A stretch of 64,000 nt of DNA, from NCBI RefSeq assembly GCF_030929615.1, contig NZ_JAVFVU010000006.1:124001-188000 (forward strand), read 5' to 3'. Both the position numbers and the translations under genes were made by a program. The stretch's first letter is position 1; each line of letters starts with the position of its first letter. Source of the stretch: Dyadobacter sp. LHD-138 (GTDB taxonomy: Bacteria; Bacteroidota; Bacteroidia; Cytophagales; Spirosomataceae). Below, one piece after another: positions 51,814 through 60,635 of this stretch. The notes beneath the pieces are model-generated. The model searched no databases and was not told the origin of the DNA. It saw only the letters and a program-made list of their open reading frames with translations.

Positions 51814-52620
51814 TCATTGCTGAACAAAAAACTTTCGAAACTCAGAATCGATCTGGAAGTTTTTCACACCGATCTCCTGCATACGCTTACAATCATTACC
51901 TGCGTCGGCCATCATGTTCTGTGATTTTCGGTAATGAAATTTATTAATTGCGGCAACGGTAAGAATATTATGCACCGTCGCCCACTTCACATCTTCTCCG
52001 GTCAGCGCAGCCGGCCGTTCGAAGAGAAAATAGTGTGACGCATGATAACCCGGTTTTTTCATATTTTCTTCCAGCTGTTTCCGGGAACAGCTCAGCTTTA
52101 TTTTCCCTGTAAAATAATCCGTCGACTCGTCCGTACCAATCATTAAGGCACCGCTGCGAAGATCATACTTATCCAGCAAACCAATCAGCCGGCCAAACAA
52201 TACCGAGTCCATTCCGGCAATCTTGTTATCAAGCATAACCCCAAGTTTATTTGCTTGGCAAAATCTGAGCACCTCTTCCAGTTGCAGGGGCGTACTGCCG
52301 TCCAGCGTACTTTTCAGTTTCCTGATCTCGGCCCAATCCATGTCTGAAACCCTTTTATTAATGCCATAATATCTTTGGAAGTCATGATCATGATTCGCGA
52401 TCAGCACACCGTCTCTGGTAACTCTCAGATCGGTTTCGACCATTTGATACCCGTCCCTGACAGCAAGTTTCAACGCTGCCAAGCCATTTTCGGTGTAGGA
52501 ACTATCCACCACCCCACCACGATGGGCGATCAATGACTGCCCCTGGGCATTTACAAGATAAGACCCAAATCCCAAATGAATCAAAAAAACGGCAATCCAA
52601 TTAAATCTGATACTACGCAT
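51814..52620 (-). CDS. Exported glycerophosphodiester phosphodiesterase
   Basis: A 268-residue protein with a signal peptide (to about residue 25, VNAQ). The GDPD TIM barrel is clear: LIAHRGGVVDSSYTENGLAALKLAVRDGYQMVETDLRVTRDGVLIANHDHDFQRYYG contains the catalytic His pair (HRG and HDHD) and the metal-binding Glu and Asp (ETD). It hydrolyses glycerophosphodiesters released from phospholipids to glycerol 3-phosphate and an alcohol, in the periplasm. It is a single gene, convergent with the ABC-F gene. Confidence 0.9.
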   Translation of the reverse strand: MRSIRFNWIAVFLIHLGFGSYLVNAQGQSLIAHRGGVVDSSYTENGLAALKLAVRDGYQMVETDLRVTRDGVLIANHDHDFQRYYGINKRVSDMDWAEIRKLKSTLDGSTPLQLEEVLRFCQANKLGVMLDNKIAGMDSVLFGRLIGLLDKYDLRSGALMIGTDESTDYFTGKIKLSCSRKQLEENMKKPGYHASHYFLFERPAALTGEDVKWATVHNILTVAAINKFHYRKSQNMMADAGNDCKRMQEIGVKNFQIDSEFRKFFVQQ

Positions 52621-52806
52621 AATGCAGGAAACTTTACGTGATCGGGTTGCTTACAACCCTCGTTATTCGTAAAAAATATACCCCGATTTTTTTTACGAAT
52701 GCTGTAAATTTATAAAATCACTTCGGACCTGCAATTTCCCGTTGGCTTTTCTTAGCTTAATCCAAAATAACGAAGTCTGCCTAACCTACAAAGAAGCTAA
52801 AAAATA

Positions 52807-52834
52807 AAATCCTGACTGTTTCCAATCAGGATTT
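52807..52834 (-). terminator. Terminator of the Hc1-like gene
   Basis: AAATCCTGA and TCAGGATTT form a 9-bp perfect stem. On the minus strand it is followed by TATTTTTT. It lies 30 bp beyond the stop codon of the small histone-like gene. Confidence 0.75.
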
Positions 52835-52863
52835 GCTGTTCGCGAAATTCGTGTTGATTTATA

Positions 52864-53037
52864 TCAGCTCGCTTTTTTCTCTGTTACTTCTGTCCGGATT
52901 TCCTGAGCAATTACCTTGAATTGCTGCATTGCATTACGTACGCGTGTCCCGGCAGCTTTATTTCCTTTTTCATAAAATGCTGTAAAATCTGCTTCAACGG
53001 TTTCAAGCATTTCTTTTAACTGACTGAATTTTTCCAT
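52864..53037 (-). CDS. Histone H1-like (Hc1-type) small DNA-binding protein
   Basis: A 57-residue protein found by reading the minus strand from the ATG at 53037: MEKFSQLKEMLETVEADF, then TAFYEKGNKAAGTRVRNAMQ, then QFKVIAQEIRTEVTEKKAS. The central KGNKAAGTRVRNAMQ is the signature of the Hc1/histone H1-like proteins present in nearly all Bacteroidota and in chlamydiae. It has two helices rich in lysine and glutamate; the long lysine-rich tail of chlamydial Hc1 is missing. It probably binds the nucleoid. It has its own terminator and about 300 bp upstream (53038-53336) with no other gene. Confidence 0.85.
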   Translation of the reverse strand: MEKFSQLKEMLETVEADFTAFYEKGNKAAGTRVRNAMQQFKVIAQEIRTEVTEKKAS

Positions 53038-53280
53038 GATAATGGTTTAAATTTTGTTGTTGTAAATAGACTGATAATGTAATCGGGGCCTAAAATAAGG
53101 TTTTCATTTTAAAGTATACCCATTTTTTATCTTCTTCCCTGGTAATTTTATCCTCCTTGATGGCTAAAAGGAAACAACTAGCATCCTATCTGCCATTGAG
53201 ACAATATACTTAAGGTGAATTCCGAAAATCAAAAAACTGCTTCTGCGCGCTTATCAACGATGTTCCAAAATTTAACAAAA

Positions 53281-53314
53281 AAACCAGAGACGCCTTAAAA
53301 GCTACCTCTGGTTT
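53281..53314 (-). terminator. Terminator of the Gfo/Idh/MocA gene
   Basis: On the minus strand AAACCAGAG and CTCTGGTTT form a stem followed by TTTT, 23 bp past the stop codon. Confidence 0.8.
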
Positions 53315-53336
53315 AAACATCCATACATAATATTCT

Positions 53337-54704
53337 CTAAACTTTGTCCGGATGCGGATGGGTATATGGACTGCGGTACTTGCGGGCCAGTAAAGCATTC
53401 GCTTCCCGATCTCCGACAATCTCCCTTTTCTTAGGATCGTAAACAACCGGACGCCCCGTTTGCATCGATAAATTGGCAAGAATACAGCTGGCCGTCGATA
53501 TATGTCCTTCTTCAATATCTGCAACCGGCCGGCTGCTATTCTCAATCGCACTCAAAAAATCAAGCATGTGCAAACGTGTCGCAGGCGCAGCATTTAATTC
53601 TATTTTGTCTTCTGTAAGATCTTCCGGATATTTCTCTTTTTCGTAAACTACATCCTTATGAATTTTCTCTCCTTTACCCTGAGGGGTAAAATCGTATGAC
53701 ATGGTACTGGCCCTTAAGGTGCCCTTTTCACCATAAAGCGTGAAAGACCAGGGATAGGCGGGATCCGCAGGCGTCCCCCATGACCGGTGCTGCCAGACAC
53801 AATTCAGTTCGTCATATTCAAAAATCGCTGATTGCGTGTCAGGAATATTTGACTTACCCTCTTTCTGAACGTAAATACCGCCCGTAGAGCTTATCTTTTT
53901 CGGCCAGCCAAGTTTGAGCATCCAGCGTACCGTATCAAACATATGAATACACATATCTCCCATGATACCGTTTCCATATTCGTTAAATGTACGCCACCAG
54001 CGCACGTGTGGCAAGCCGTCATAAGGGCGCATGGGCGCAGGGCCTGTCCACATTTCATAGTCCAGAAAATCTGGAACTGCCTGCACGGGAGGATTTCCGT
54101 TCGCTTTCATGTGGTAATAACAACACATTTCAACATGTGAAATTTTACCAAGCAACCCGGCGTCCACAATATTTTTCTTCGCTTCTATTAAATGTGGCGT
54201 ACTTTTTCGCTGCGTACCCACCTGTACCACTTTTTTATACTTTCGCGCCGCAGCCACCATCGCCTCTCCTTCCATAACATCCACACTGATCGGCTTTTGC
54301 ACATAGACGTGGGCGCCAGCTTTCACGGCATCAATCATTTGCAGTGAATGCCAATGATCGGGCGTGCCAATCAAAACAATATCCAGTTCATTTTCAGACA
54401 GCATTTTCTGATAATCGCCATACAAACGTGGCGTTTTACCCGATTTCTGGCGTTGACTAACTAATTTGGCGGCTTCCGAAAGTTGGTTTTTATCAACATC
54501 ACAAAGCGCAATTACTTCAACCGGCGCTACCTGTATCAAACGAAATAAATCACTTTTGCCGTACCAACCCGTACCAATCAATCCGACCCGGTAGGGTTTT
54601 GCTGGATTAACCAGATCCATACCCTGCGCTCCAAAAGCGGTAAGTGCAAGTGCGGCCGAAGAACCGTAGAGAAATTGACGTCGGTTAATATTGAATTTAT
54701 CCAT
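53337..54704 (-). CDS. Tat-exported Gfo/Idh/MocA-family oxidoreductase
   Basis: A 455-residue protein. The N-terminal NINRRQFLYGSSAALALTAFG is a twin-arginine signal, so it is exported folded with its cofactor. The Rossmann fold starts at YRVGLIGTGWYGKSDLF. TPDHWHSLQMIDAVKAGAHVYVQKPIS contains the catalytic-lysine loop as QKP (Lys137) where most relatives have EKP. GNGIMGDMCIHMFDTVRWMLKLGWPKKI is typical of the family's secreted Bacteroidota branch. It uses NAD(P) to oxidise or hydrolyse a sugar derivative (as in GH109-type glycosidases) in the periplasm. It is a single gene; the substrate is unknown. Confidence 0.9.
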   Translation of the reverse strand: MDKFNINRRQFLYGSSAALALTAFGAQGMDLVNPAKPYRVGLIGTGWYGKSDLFRLIQVAPVEVIALCDVDKNQLSEAAKLVSQRQKSGKTPRLYGDYQKMLSENELDIVLIGTPDHWHSLQMIDAVKAGAHVYVQKPISVDVMEGEAMVAAARKYKKVVQVGTQRKSTPHLIEAKKNIVDAGLLGKISHVEMCCYYHMKANGNPPVQAVPDFLDYEMWTGPAPMRPYDGLPHVRWWRTFNEYGNGIMGDMCIHMFDTVRWMLKLGWPKKISSTGGIYVQKEGKSNIPDTQSAIFEYDELNCVWQHRSWGTPADPAYPWSFTLYGEKGTLRASTMSYDFTPQGKGEKIHKDVVYEKEKYPEDLTEDKIELNAAPATRLHMLDFLSAIENSSRPVADIEEGHISTASCILANLSMQTGRPVVYDPKKREIVGDREANALLARKYRSPYTHPHPDKV

Positions 54705-54906
54705 CTAGCTATTTTGTTTCAGGCTGGTTTCGCCAGTTTAGTAATGAGGTTTATCAATAAAGCCAGTGTTAAGGCTAAAATACTTTGACAGCCGCACTGA
54801 TTTTAGACTTTGCTCCGACTTAATGGTCTTTTGCTATTACAAATAATTTAAAAAAATGTACATTTAACCGGCAATATTGTCTACTCCCAACACCCTTTAC
54901 AACGCC

Positions 54907-55551
54907 ATGCACCGCAAAACAATTTTGTATTTATTGCTGACAGCCAGCGTCATTGCGAGTTTCGCACCGGCAAAAAAAATCGGCGTGTTTGATGTTAATT
55001 CGGATATTGGAGCACCAAAGCTACCTGGCTCTGCGACGTATGACAAAACTTCAAAAGTGTACACTTTGAAAGGTTCAGGTTACAATATCTGGTTTGAACG
55101 CGATGAATTTCAGTTTTTGTACAAAGAACTGCACGGTGACTTTACTTTAACGGCCGATTTTGAGTTTGATGGAAGCGGTGTTGATGCGCATCGCAAAGTG
55201 GGCTGGATGGTCCGGGAATCGCTTTATGATAATGCCTCCCATGTCAGTGCAGTACTCCATGGAGACGGCCTTACCGTACTTCAATGGCGGGTTAAAAAAG
55301 GCGATAAAATGCGTGACCCCGAAGATGAAATTTTCAGTGCTGAGAAAAACGTTAAAACGGTTCAGCTCCGCCGAAAAGGAAAAGAATATACGATGATGGC
55401 TGCTAAAAAAGGAGCACCACTGCAACCCGTAGGAGCCCACGTTATGCATAATCTTCCCGACAAAATTATTGCAGGCTTATTTATCTGTTCGCATAATCCT
55501 GACGTGCTGGAAACAGCCAGGGTAAGCAATGTTCAGGTGATCCGGGATTAA
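54907..55551 (+). CDS. Secreted DUF1349-like beta-sandwich protein
   Basis: A protein of 214 residues from the ATG at 54907 (ten codons after an in-frame TTG). A signal peptide ends about residue 22 (IASFAPA). The body is a concanavalin-like sandwich: GVFDVNSDIGAPKLPGSATYDKTSKVYTLKGSGYNIWFERDEFQFLYKELHGDFTLTADFEF, then VGWMVRESLYDNASHVSAVLHGDGLTVLQWRV and IAGLFICSHNPDVLETARVSNVQV. This resembles the DUF1349 family and the domains attached to TolB-like proteins in Bacteroidota; a sugar-binding role is possible. It is divergent from the Gfo/Idh/MocA gene across 200 bp, so the two may be coregulated. Confidence 0.8.
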   Translation: MHRKTILYLLLTASVIASFAPAKKIGVFDVNSDIGAPKLPGSATYDKTSKVYTLKGSGYNIWFERDEFQFLYKELHGDFTLTADFEFDGSGVDAHRKVGWMVRESLYDNASHVSAVLHGDGLTVLQWRVKKGDKMRDPEDEIFSAEKNVKTVQLRRKGKEYTMMAAKKGAPLQPVGAHVMHNLPDKIIAGLFICSHNPDVLETARVSNVQVIRD

Positions 55552-55924
55552 TTCTGAAAAAAATCAAATCCTGTTCGCAAAGCCTTGCTAATGCTTTCAA
55601 AATCCGATTTTTTACATTTTACAAAAAGTATGTCACATCAAAAAGCAATTTTCAAGCCAAGCATGCAGATCTTACTTAGCTTGTTTTTCTAAATTTCAGT
55701 TCTATTAGTCAATATATTATTATTTGTATTTAATTCGTAATTTTTCCCACGTTAACACCGAAGTAAATCACGAAAATGATTATTCTGTTGAGAAATCATT
55801 TAAGCCGCCTCGCCTTTCAATGCGGGGCATTTTTTATCCCCAGGCATCCCTTCACCACCGTTCACTGGTACAACTTTTGTAAACTATTAAGCACAATTAC
55901 ATAGCAAGCTTAATAATTAATAAA

Positions 55925-56203
55925 ATGAATCTTCAATCTCTCGAAACAAATCAGGACAATTTACTGATGGCCCAAACGGATCTGGCAGTACTTAAAGATC
56001 TGTTTCATACCCTTAATGACGCGGGAATCAGCCTGTCTTCATTAAACAGCTCAATCGTCTTACTGGAAAAATATATAGAAAATGCCTCCATTTTAATTCC
56101 GGATTTTGGCACACCGGCGCTTTGTGGCATGAAATATGATCAAAACAAAAATTCCCACCTGTGGAGAAAGCGTAACAGAACTTTCGCATACCAGCCCGCG
56201 TAA
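55925..56203 (+). CDS. Small hypothetical protein
   Basis: A 92-residue protein with a helical N-terminal half (NLLMAQTDLAVLKDLFHTLNDAGISLSSLNSSIVLLEKYIENAS) and a polar, basic tail. No family was recognised and there is no signal peptide. An upstream gap of 373 bp (55552-55924) contains no other gene; it is AT-rich. A hairpin follows at 56223. Coding potential is moderate. Confidence 0.5.
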   Translation: MNLQSLETNQDNLLMAQTDLAVLKDLFHTLNDAGISLSSLNSSIVLLEKYIENASILIPDFGTPALCGMKYDQNKNSHLWRKRNRTFAYQPA

Positions 56204-56222
56204 ATCGTATAAAATTTGGAAA

Positions 56223-56252
56223 AAAACCGGATTGAGTTTTCTTGATCCGGTT
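56223..56252 (+). terminator. Terminator hairpin after the small gene at 55925
   Basis: AAACCGGAT and ATCCGGTTT form a 9-bp stem with a 12-base loop, followed by CTTATTG. The gap from here to 56478 has no other gene. Confidence 0.6.
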
Positions 56253-56478
56253 TCTTATTGCTACACAGCTACCATCCCATTAACGTTATCCTTCCTATCC
56301 CAACCGGCACGGTTTTCCTATCATTTTTCATTAAAAAACAGTTACAAAAAAACAGATTCAATTTATTGAAAATGAGATAATTATATACACAATTTTCAGC
56401 AAAAATTATGTAAATTCATAGAGCGTTCTGATGCGCTGAGCGGTCGTTTATATTTCCCTAATATTAAACATAACCCCT

Positions 56479-58452
56479 ATGAAAAATCTTTTACAATCTT
56501 CACTGAAAATGGTTCTCTTTTCAGCCATTTTCCTGACCAGCACTTTTAACACCTTCGCACAAAACTGGAATCAGCTTATTAAAATTACAGCACAAAACAA
56601 CGGAGGGAGTTCAGCAAGAAGTGCTGTCGATCTTTACGGAAATTCTGTGTCAATATCTGGGAATTATGCTATCGTGGGAGCTCATTTTGAAGATGAAGAT
56701 GTAAATGGGTTAAACACTGTGACGAATACGGGCGCGGCTTACATCCTTTACAACAATGCGGGAAACTGGGTGCAGGTGAAAAAGATCACAGCGCCTATCC
56801 GCGAAACATTTGATGAATTTGGGATTTCCGTCTCAATCAGTGGGGATTATGCAATCGTTGGCGCTTACGCTGAAGATGAAAATGCGCTGGAGACTAACAC
56901 GCTGGCCGGTTCGGGCTCGGCTTATATTTTTAAAAAAGACCAGGGGGAAACCGACAACTGGGGGTTGGTGAAAAAGATCACGGCGTCCGTACGTGGAATA
57001 GGTGACAGTTTTGGCTATTCGGTATCGATCAACGGAAATTATGCCATTGTAGGTGCTTACCAAGAAGATGAAAACGCAAATGAAACCACCACGCTGAGTG
57101 CTTCCGGCTCGGCTTATATTTTTAAAAAAGATTTGGGAGGTGCTGATAACTGGGGACAAATCAAAAAGATTACTGCTTCAACGCGTGGCGTCACCGACTT
57201 CTTTGGTTATGCTGTGTCAATCAACGGTGATTATGCCATTGTGGGCGCTTATTTTGAAGGCGAAGACGCCCTGGAGGCCAATACTTTAAGTGCATCTGGC
57301 TCGGCTTATATTTTTAAGAAGGATCAAGGTGGGGCAGATAGCTGGGGGCAGATAAAAAAAATTACCGCTCCCATCCGCAACGACAATGACCTCTTTGGCT
57401 CATCTGTATCCATCAGTGGTGATTACCTCATTGTTGGCGCTTACGCTGACGATGAGGATGCTTCAGAGGCCAATACTTTAAACGGATCTGGCTCGGCCTA
57501 TATTTTTAAGAAAAACCAGGGCGGCACTGATAATTGGGGGGTCTTAAAAAAGATAACCGCTTTAGCACGTACTGCCGAAGATATCTTTGGTCTATTCGTA
57601 TCTATAAACGGCGAATATGCCATCGTGAGTGCCACCCAGGAAGATGACGACGTCAATGAACTAAACCCATTAAATGTTTCGGGCTCTGCCTATATCTTTA
57701 AAAAAGATCAGGATGGTACTGACAACTGGGGACAGGTACAAAAAATCACAGCCTCCGTTCGGGCTATCGGCGACCAGTTTAGTACTTCCGTGGCAATCGA
57801 TGGAAACTACGCCTTGGTGGGCGCTGCTGGAGAAGATGAAGACGCTTCAGGAGCCAATACTATATCCAGCGCCGGATCTGCTTATATTTTCCACTACACA
57901 CCGCCTCTGCCCGTTACCCTCATCACATTTAACGCCGTCAAAAATGAAAACCAGGCAATGCTGAGCTGGGCAACAACCATGGAAAGCAATGCTGATTACT
58001 TTGACATTCAAAAAAGCACTAACGGACATTTTTGGAAAACGTTGGGACGGGTACCGGCGGCCATTAACAGCAACAACCTCAGATCCTATTCCTTTACCGA
58101 TCCTGATCTTTCTGATGAAAATTCGCCCGGTTATGAGCGCTTATACCGCCTCAAAATGGTCGATCTGGACGGCAGTTTTGCATACAGCCGCATGGTAAGT
58201 CTTTCGTTTGACAATCACCCGCGAACCATCCTTTACCCTAACCCGGTATCGGACAAACTTTACTGTAATCTGGCAGATGCAGCGCATATAGCATCCATCA
58301 TGATCATCAACAGCGCCGGACAGATCTTGTTACAATCTTTCGACGCTAAGATAGGTATTCCCGTCAATCGTCTTACTTCCGGGACTTACCTGGCTCAAAT
58401 CAGGAAAAAAACAGGCACTGTGCAGTTCCAAAAGATAATCGTCGTACGATAA
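56479..58452 (+). CDS. T9SS-secreted FG-GAP seven-bladed propeller protein 1
   Basis: A 657-residue secreted protein. A signal peptide ends NTFAQ. Seven repeats of about 64 residues follow (about 29-470), each of the form ITAxxR-xxxDxFGxSVSIxGdYAIVGA-xEDED-ANTL-SGSAYIFKKDQGGxDNWGQxKK. They contain the integrin-like FG-GAP calcium-binding pattern, so the protein should be a seven-bladed beta-propeller. A linker (PLPVTLITFNAVKNENQAML) and a fibronectin-like part precede the C-terminal type IX sorting domain (ILYPNPVSDKLYC to the end, KIIVVR). It is exported through T9SS and displayed or released at the surface, probably for adhesion or ligand binding. It is the first of three adjacent paralogues. 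Confidence 0.9.
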   Translation: MKNLLQSSLKMVLFSAIFLTSTFNTFAQNWNQLIKITAQNNGGSSARSAVDLYGNSVSISGNYAIVGAHFEDEDVNGLNTVTNTGAAYILYNNAGNWVQVKKITAPIRETFDEFGISVSISGDYAIVGAYAEDENALETNTLAGSGSAYIFKKDQGETDNWGLVKKITASVRGIGDSFGYSVSINGNYAIVGAYQEDENANETTTLSASGSAYIFKKDLGGADNWGQIKKITASTRGVTDFFGYAVSINGDYAIVGAYFEGEDALEANTLSASGSAYIFKKDQGGADSWGQIKKITAPIRNDNDLFGSSVSISGDYLIVGAYADDEDASEANTLNGSGSAYIFKKNQGGTDNWGVLKKITALARTAEDIFGLFVSINGEYAIVSATQEDDDVNELNPLNVSGSAYIFKKDQDGTDNWGQVQKITASVRAIGDQFSTSVAIDGNYALVGAAGEDEDASGANTISSAGSAYIFHYTPPLPVTLITFNAVKNENQAMLSWATTMESNADYFDIQKSTNGHFWKTLGRVPAAINSNNLRSYSFTDPDLSDENSPGYERLYRLKMVDLDGSFAYSRMVSLSFDNHPRTILYPNPVSDKLYCNLADAAHIASIMIINSAGQILLQSFDAKIGIPVNRLTSGTYLAQIRKKTGTVQFQKIIVVR

Positions 58453-58554
58453 CTGATGAGCAGAAACGTAAATCAAAAAACCAGATCAAGCGCTATTGTT
58501 TTACACGTATACTATTACCGTGGTTAATGTTTTTCGATTTTAAACTTAACTGAA
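58453..58554 (+). repeat. Intergenic repeat, first copy
   Basis: About 100 bp separate propeller genes 1 and 2. The second half (from about 58504 to the start codon) is nearly base-for-base the same as the region before gene 3. The conservation outside coding sequence suggests shared promoter or leader elements; TATACTATTACCGTGGTTAA is the best-conserved block. Confidence 0.75.
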
Positions 58555-60534
58555 ATGAAACCTCTTTTAAAATCCTTACCGAAAATGGTTCTCTTTTCGG
58601 CCATTTTCCTGACCAGCACTATGCATACCTCCGCACAAAGTTGGAACCAGATTATCAAAGTTATAGCACAAAACAATGGCGGTTCCTCGGCAAGAAGCGA
58701 CAACGATTTCTACGCACGTTCTGTGTCAATATCCGGAAATTATGCAATTGTCGGTGCCCATTTTGAAGATCACGACGCCAACGGGTCAAATTCTGTGGAG
58801 AATACCGGAGCGGCTTACATCCTTTACAACGATGCCGGAAACTGGGTCCAGGTGAAAAAAATCACGGCACCTGTTCGTGAGCCATTTGATGAATTTGGAC
58901 TTTCTGTCTCAATCAATGGGGATTATGCAATCGTTGGCGCTTACGCAGAAAATGAAGATGCACTGGAGACTAATACTTTGGACAATTCCGGCTCGGCTTA
59001 TATATTTAAAAAAGATCAGGGCGGCACGGACAACTGGGGGCTGGTAAAAAAAATAACGGCTTCCACACGTGCGATAGAGGACAGGTTTGGTTATTCGGTA
59101 TCAATTAGCGGGAATTATGCCATTGTCGGTGCTCATGCAGATGATGAGGACGCAAATGAAACCAACACTATTGATGATTCCGGCTCGGCCTATATCTTCA
59201 GGAAAGATCAGGGTGGGGCAGATAACTGGGGGCAAATACAAAAAATTACTGCCTCTACCCGTGGTATCCAGGATCGCTTCGGCCATGCTGTATCAATCGG
59301 TGGCGATTATGCCATTGTGGGCGATCCATTTGAAGAGGAAATCGACGTTCCTGAGGCCAATACGATATTTACATCAGGCTCTGCTTTTATTTTCAAGAAG
59401 GATCAGGGTGGCGCAGATAACTGGGGACAGGTACAGAAAATAACAGCCTCCGTCCGGGCTCCCGGCGACAATTTTGGTAATAAAGTAGCAATCAGTGGTG
59501 ATTATGCCATCGTGGGTGCTCCTTATGAAAATGAAGACGCGCTGGAGGCCAATTCTTTATATTCATCAGGCTCGGCTTATATTTTTAAGAAAGATCAGGG
59601 TGGTGCTGACAATTGGGGGCAGGTAAAAAAAATAACGGCCTCCTCCCGTGCTGCCGAGGATTTCTTTGGCCTCGGCGTATCGATCAACGGTGAATACGTC
59701 ATTGTGGGCGCCCCTTCTGAAGACCAGGATGCCAATGAAATTAACACTTTAACGGCGTCGGGTTCAGCTTATATCTTTAAAAAAGATCAGGGTGGTGCTG
59801 ATAACTGGGGACAGGTACAGAAAATAACAGCCTCCGTCCGGGCCACCTTCGACAGCTTTGGGACTTCGGTAGCAATCGATGGGAATCATGTCATTGTGGG
59901 CGCTCCCGGGGAAGATCACGATGCTTCGGAAGCAAATACCGTAACCAGTTCCGGATCTGCTTATATTTTCCACTATACACCGCCCCTGCCCGTTACCCTC
60001 ATCACATTTAACGCCGTCAAAAATGAAAACCAGGCAATGCTGAGTTGGGCAACAACCATGGAAAGCAATGCTGATTACTTTGATATTCAAAAAAGTGTCA
60101 ACGGGCATTTTTGGAAAACGTTAGGACACGTACAGGCAGCTGTTGAAAGTGATCAGCTCCGGTCCTATTCTTTTATAGACAACAATCCATTGGATGAAGA
60201 TTCCCCAGGTCACGAAAACCTATACCGGCTCAAAATGGTGGATCTGGATGGCAGTTTTGCTTACAGCAGGATTATAAGTCTGTCATTTGACAATCACCGG
60301 CAAACCATCCTTTACCCTAACCCGGTATCGGACAAACTTTACTGTAATCTGACAGATGCAGCGAACATAGCATCCATCAGCATCATCAACAGCACCGGAC
60401 AGATTATGTCCCAGTCTTTTGAATATGGCAAAGCAGGTATTCCCGTCAATCATCTCACTCCCGGGATTTACCTGGCGCAAATCAGGAAAAAAACAGGAGC
60501 TGTGCAATTCAAAAAGATAATCGTCGTACGATAA
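58555..60534 (+). CDS. T9SS-secreted FG-GAP seven-bladed propeller protein 2
   Basis: A 659-residue paralogue of the preceding protein with a signal peptide (ending HTSAQ), seven FG-GAP-type repeats and a T9SS sorting domain (ILYPNPVSDKLYC to KIIVVR). Repeat 4 has one extra residue (DPFEEEIDVPEAN). Repeat residues at the surface turns differ from protein 1 while the buried pattern (AIVGA, SGSAYIFKKDQGG) is kept, as expected for diversification of binding surface. The C-terminal third is nearly identical in DNA to that of gene 1 at its beginning. Confidence 0.9.
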   Translation: MKPLLKSLPKMVLFSAIFLTSTMHTSAQSWNQIIKVIAQNNGGSSARSDNDFYARSVSISGNYAIVGAHFEDHDANGSNSVENTGAAYILYNDAGNWVQVKKITAPVREPFDEFGLSVSINGDYAIVGAYAENEDALETNTLDNSGSAYIFKKDQGGTDNWGLVKKITASTRAIEDRFGYSVSISGNYAIVGAHADDEDANETNTIDDSGSAYIFRKDQGGADNWGQIQKITASTRGIQDRFGHAVSIGGDYAIVGDPFEEEIDVPEANTIFTSGSAFIFKKDQGGADNWGQVQKITASVRAPGDNFGNKVAISGDYAIVGAPYENEDALEANSLYSSGSAYIFKKDQGGADNWGQVKKITASSRAAEDFFGLGVSINGEYVIVGAPSEDQDANEINTLTASGSAYIFKKDQGGADNWGQVQKITASVRATFDSFGTSVAIDGNHVIVGAPGEDHDASEANTVTSSGSAYIFHYTPPLPVTLITFNAVKNENQAMLSWATTMESNADYFDIQKSVNGHFWKTLGHVQAAVESDQLRSYSFIDNNPLDEDSPGHENLYRLKMVDLDGSFAYSRIISLSFDNHRQTILYPNPVSDKLYCNLTDAANIASISIINSTGQIMSQSFEYGKAGIPVNHLTPGIYLAQIRKKTGAVQFKKIIVVR

Positions 60535-60635
60535 CTGATGATCAGAAAGGTAAATCAAAAAATATAGCAAGCACTATTGCTTTATACGTATACTATTACC
60601 GTGGTTAATGTTTTTCGATTTCAAACTTAACTGAA
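60535..60635 (+). repeat. Intergenic repeat, second copy
   Basis: About 100 bp separate propeller genes 2 and 3. It matches 58453-58554 with only scattered differences. Neither copy contains a terminator hairpin, so the three genes may form one operon with an internal promoter in each gap. Confidence 0.75.
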
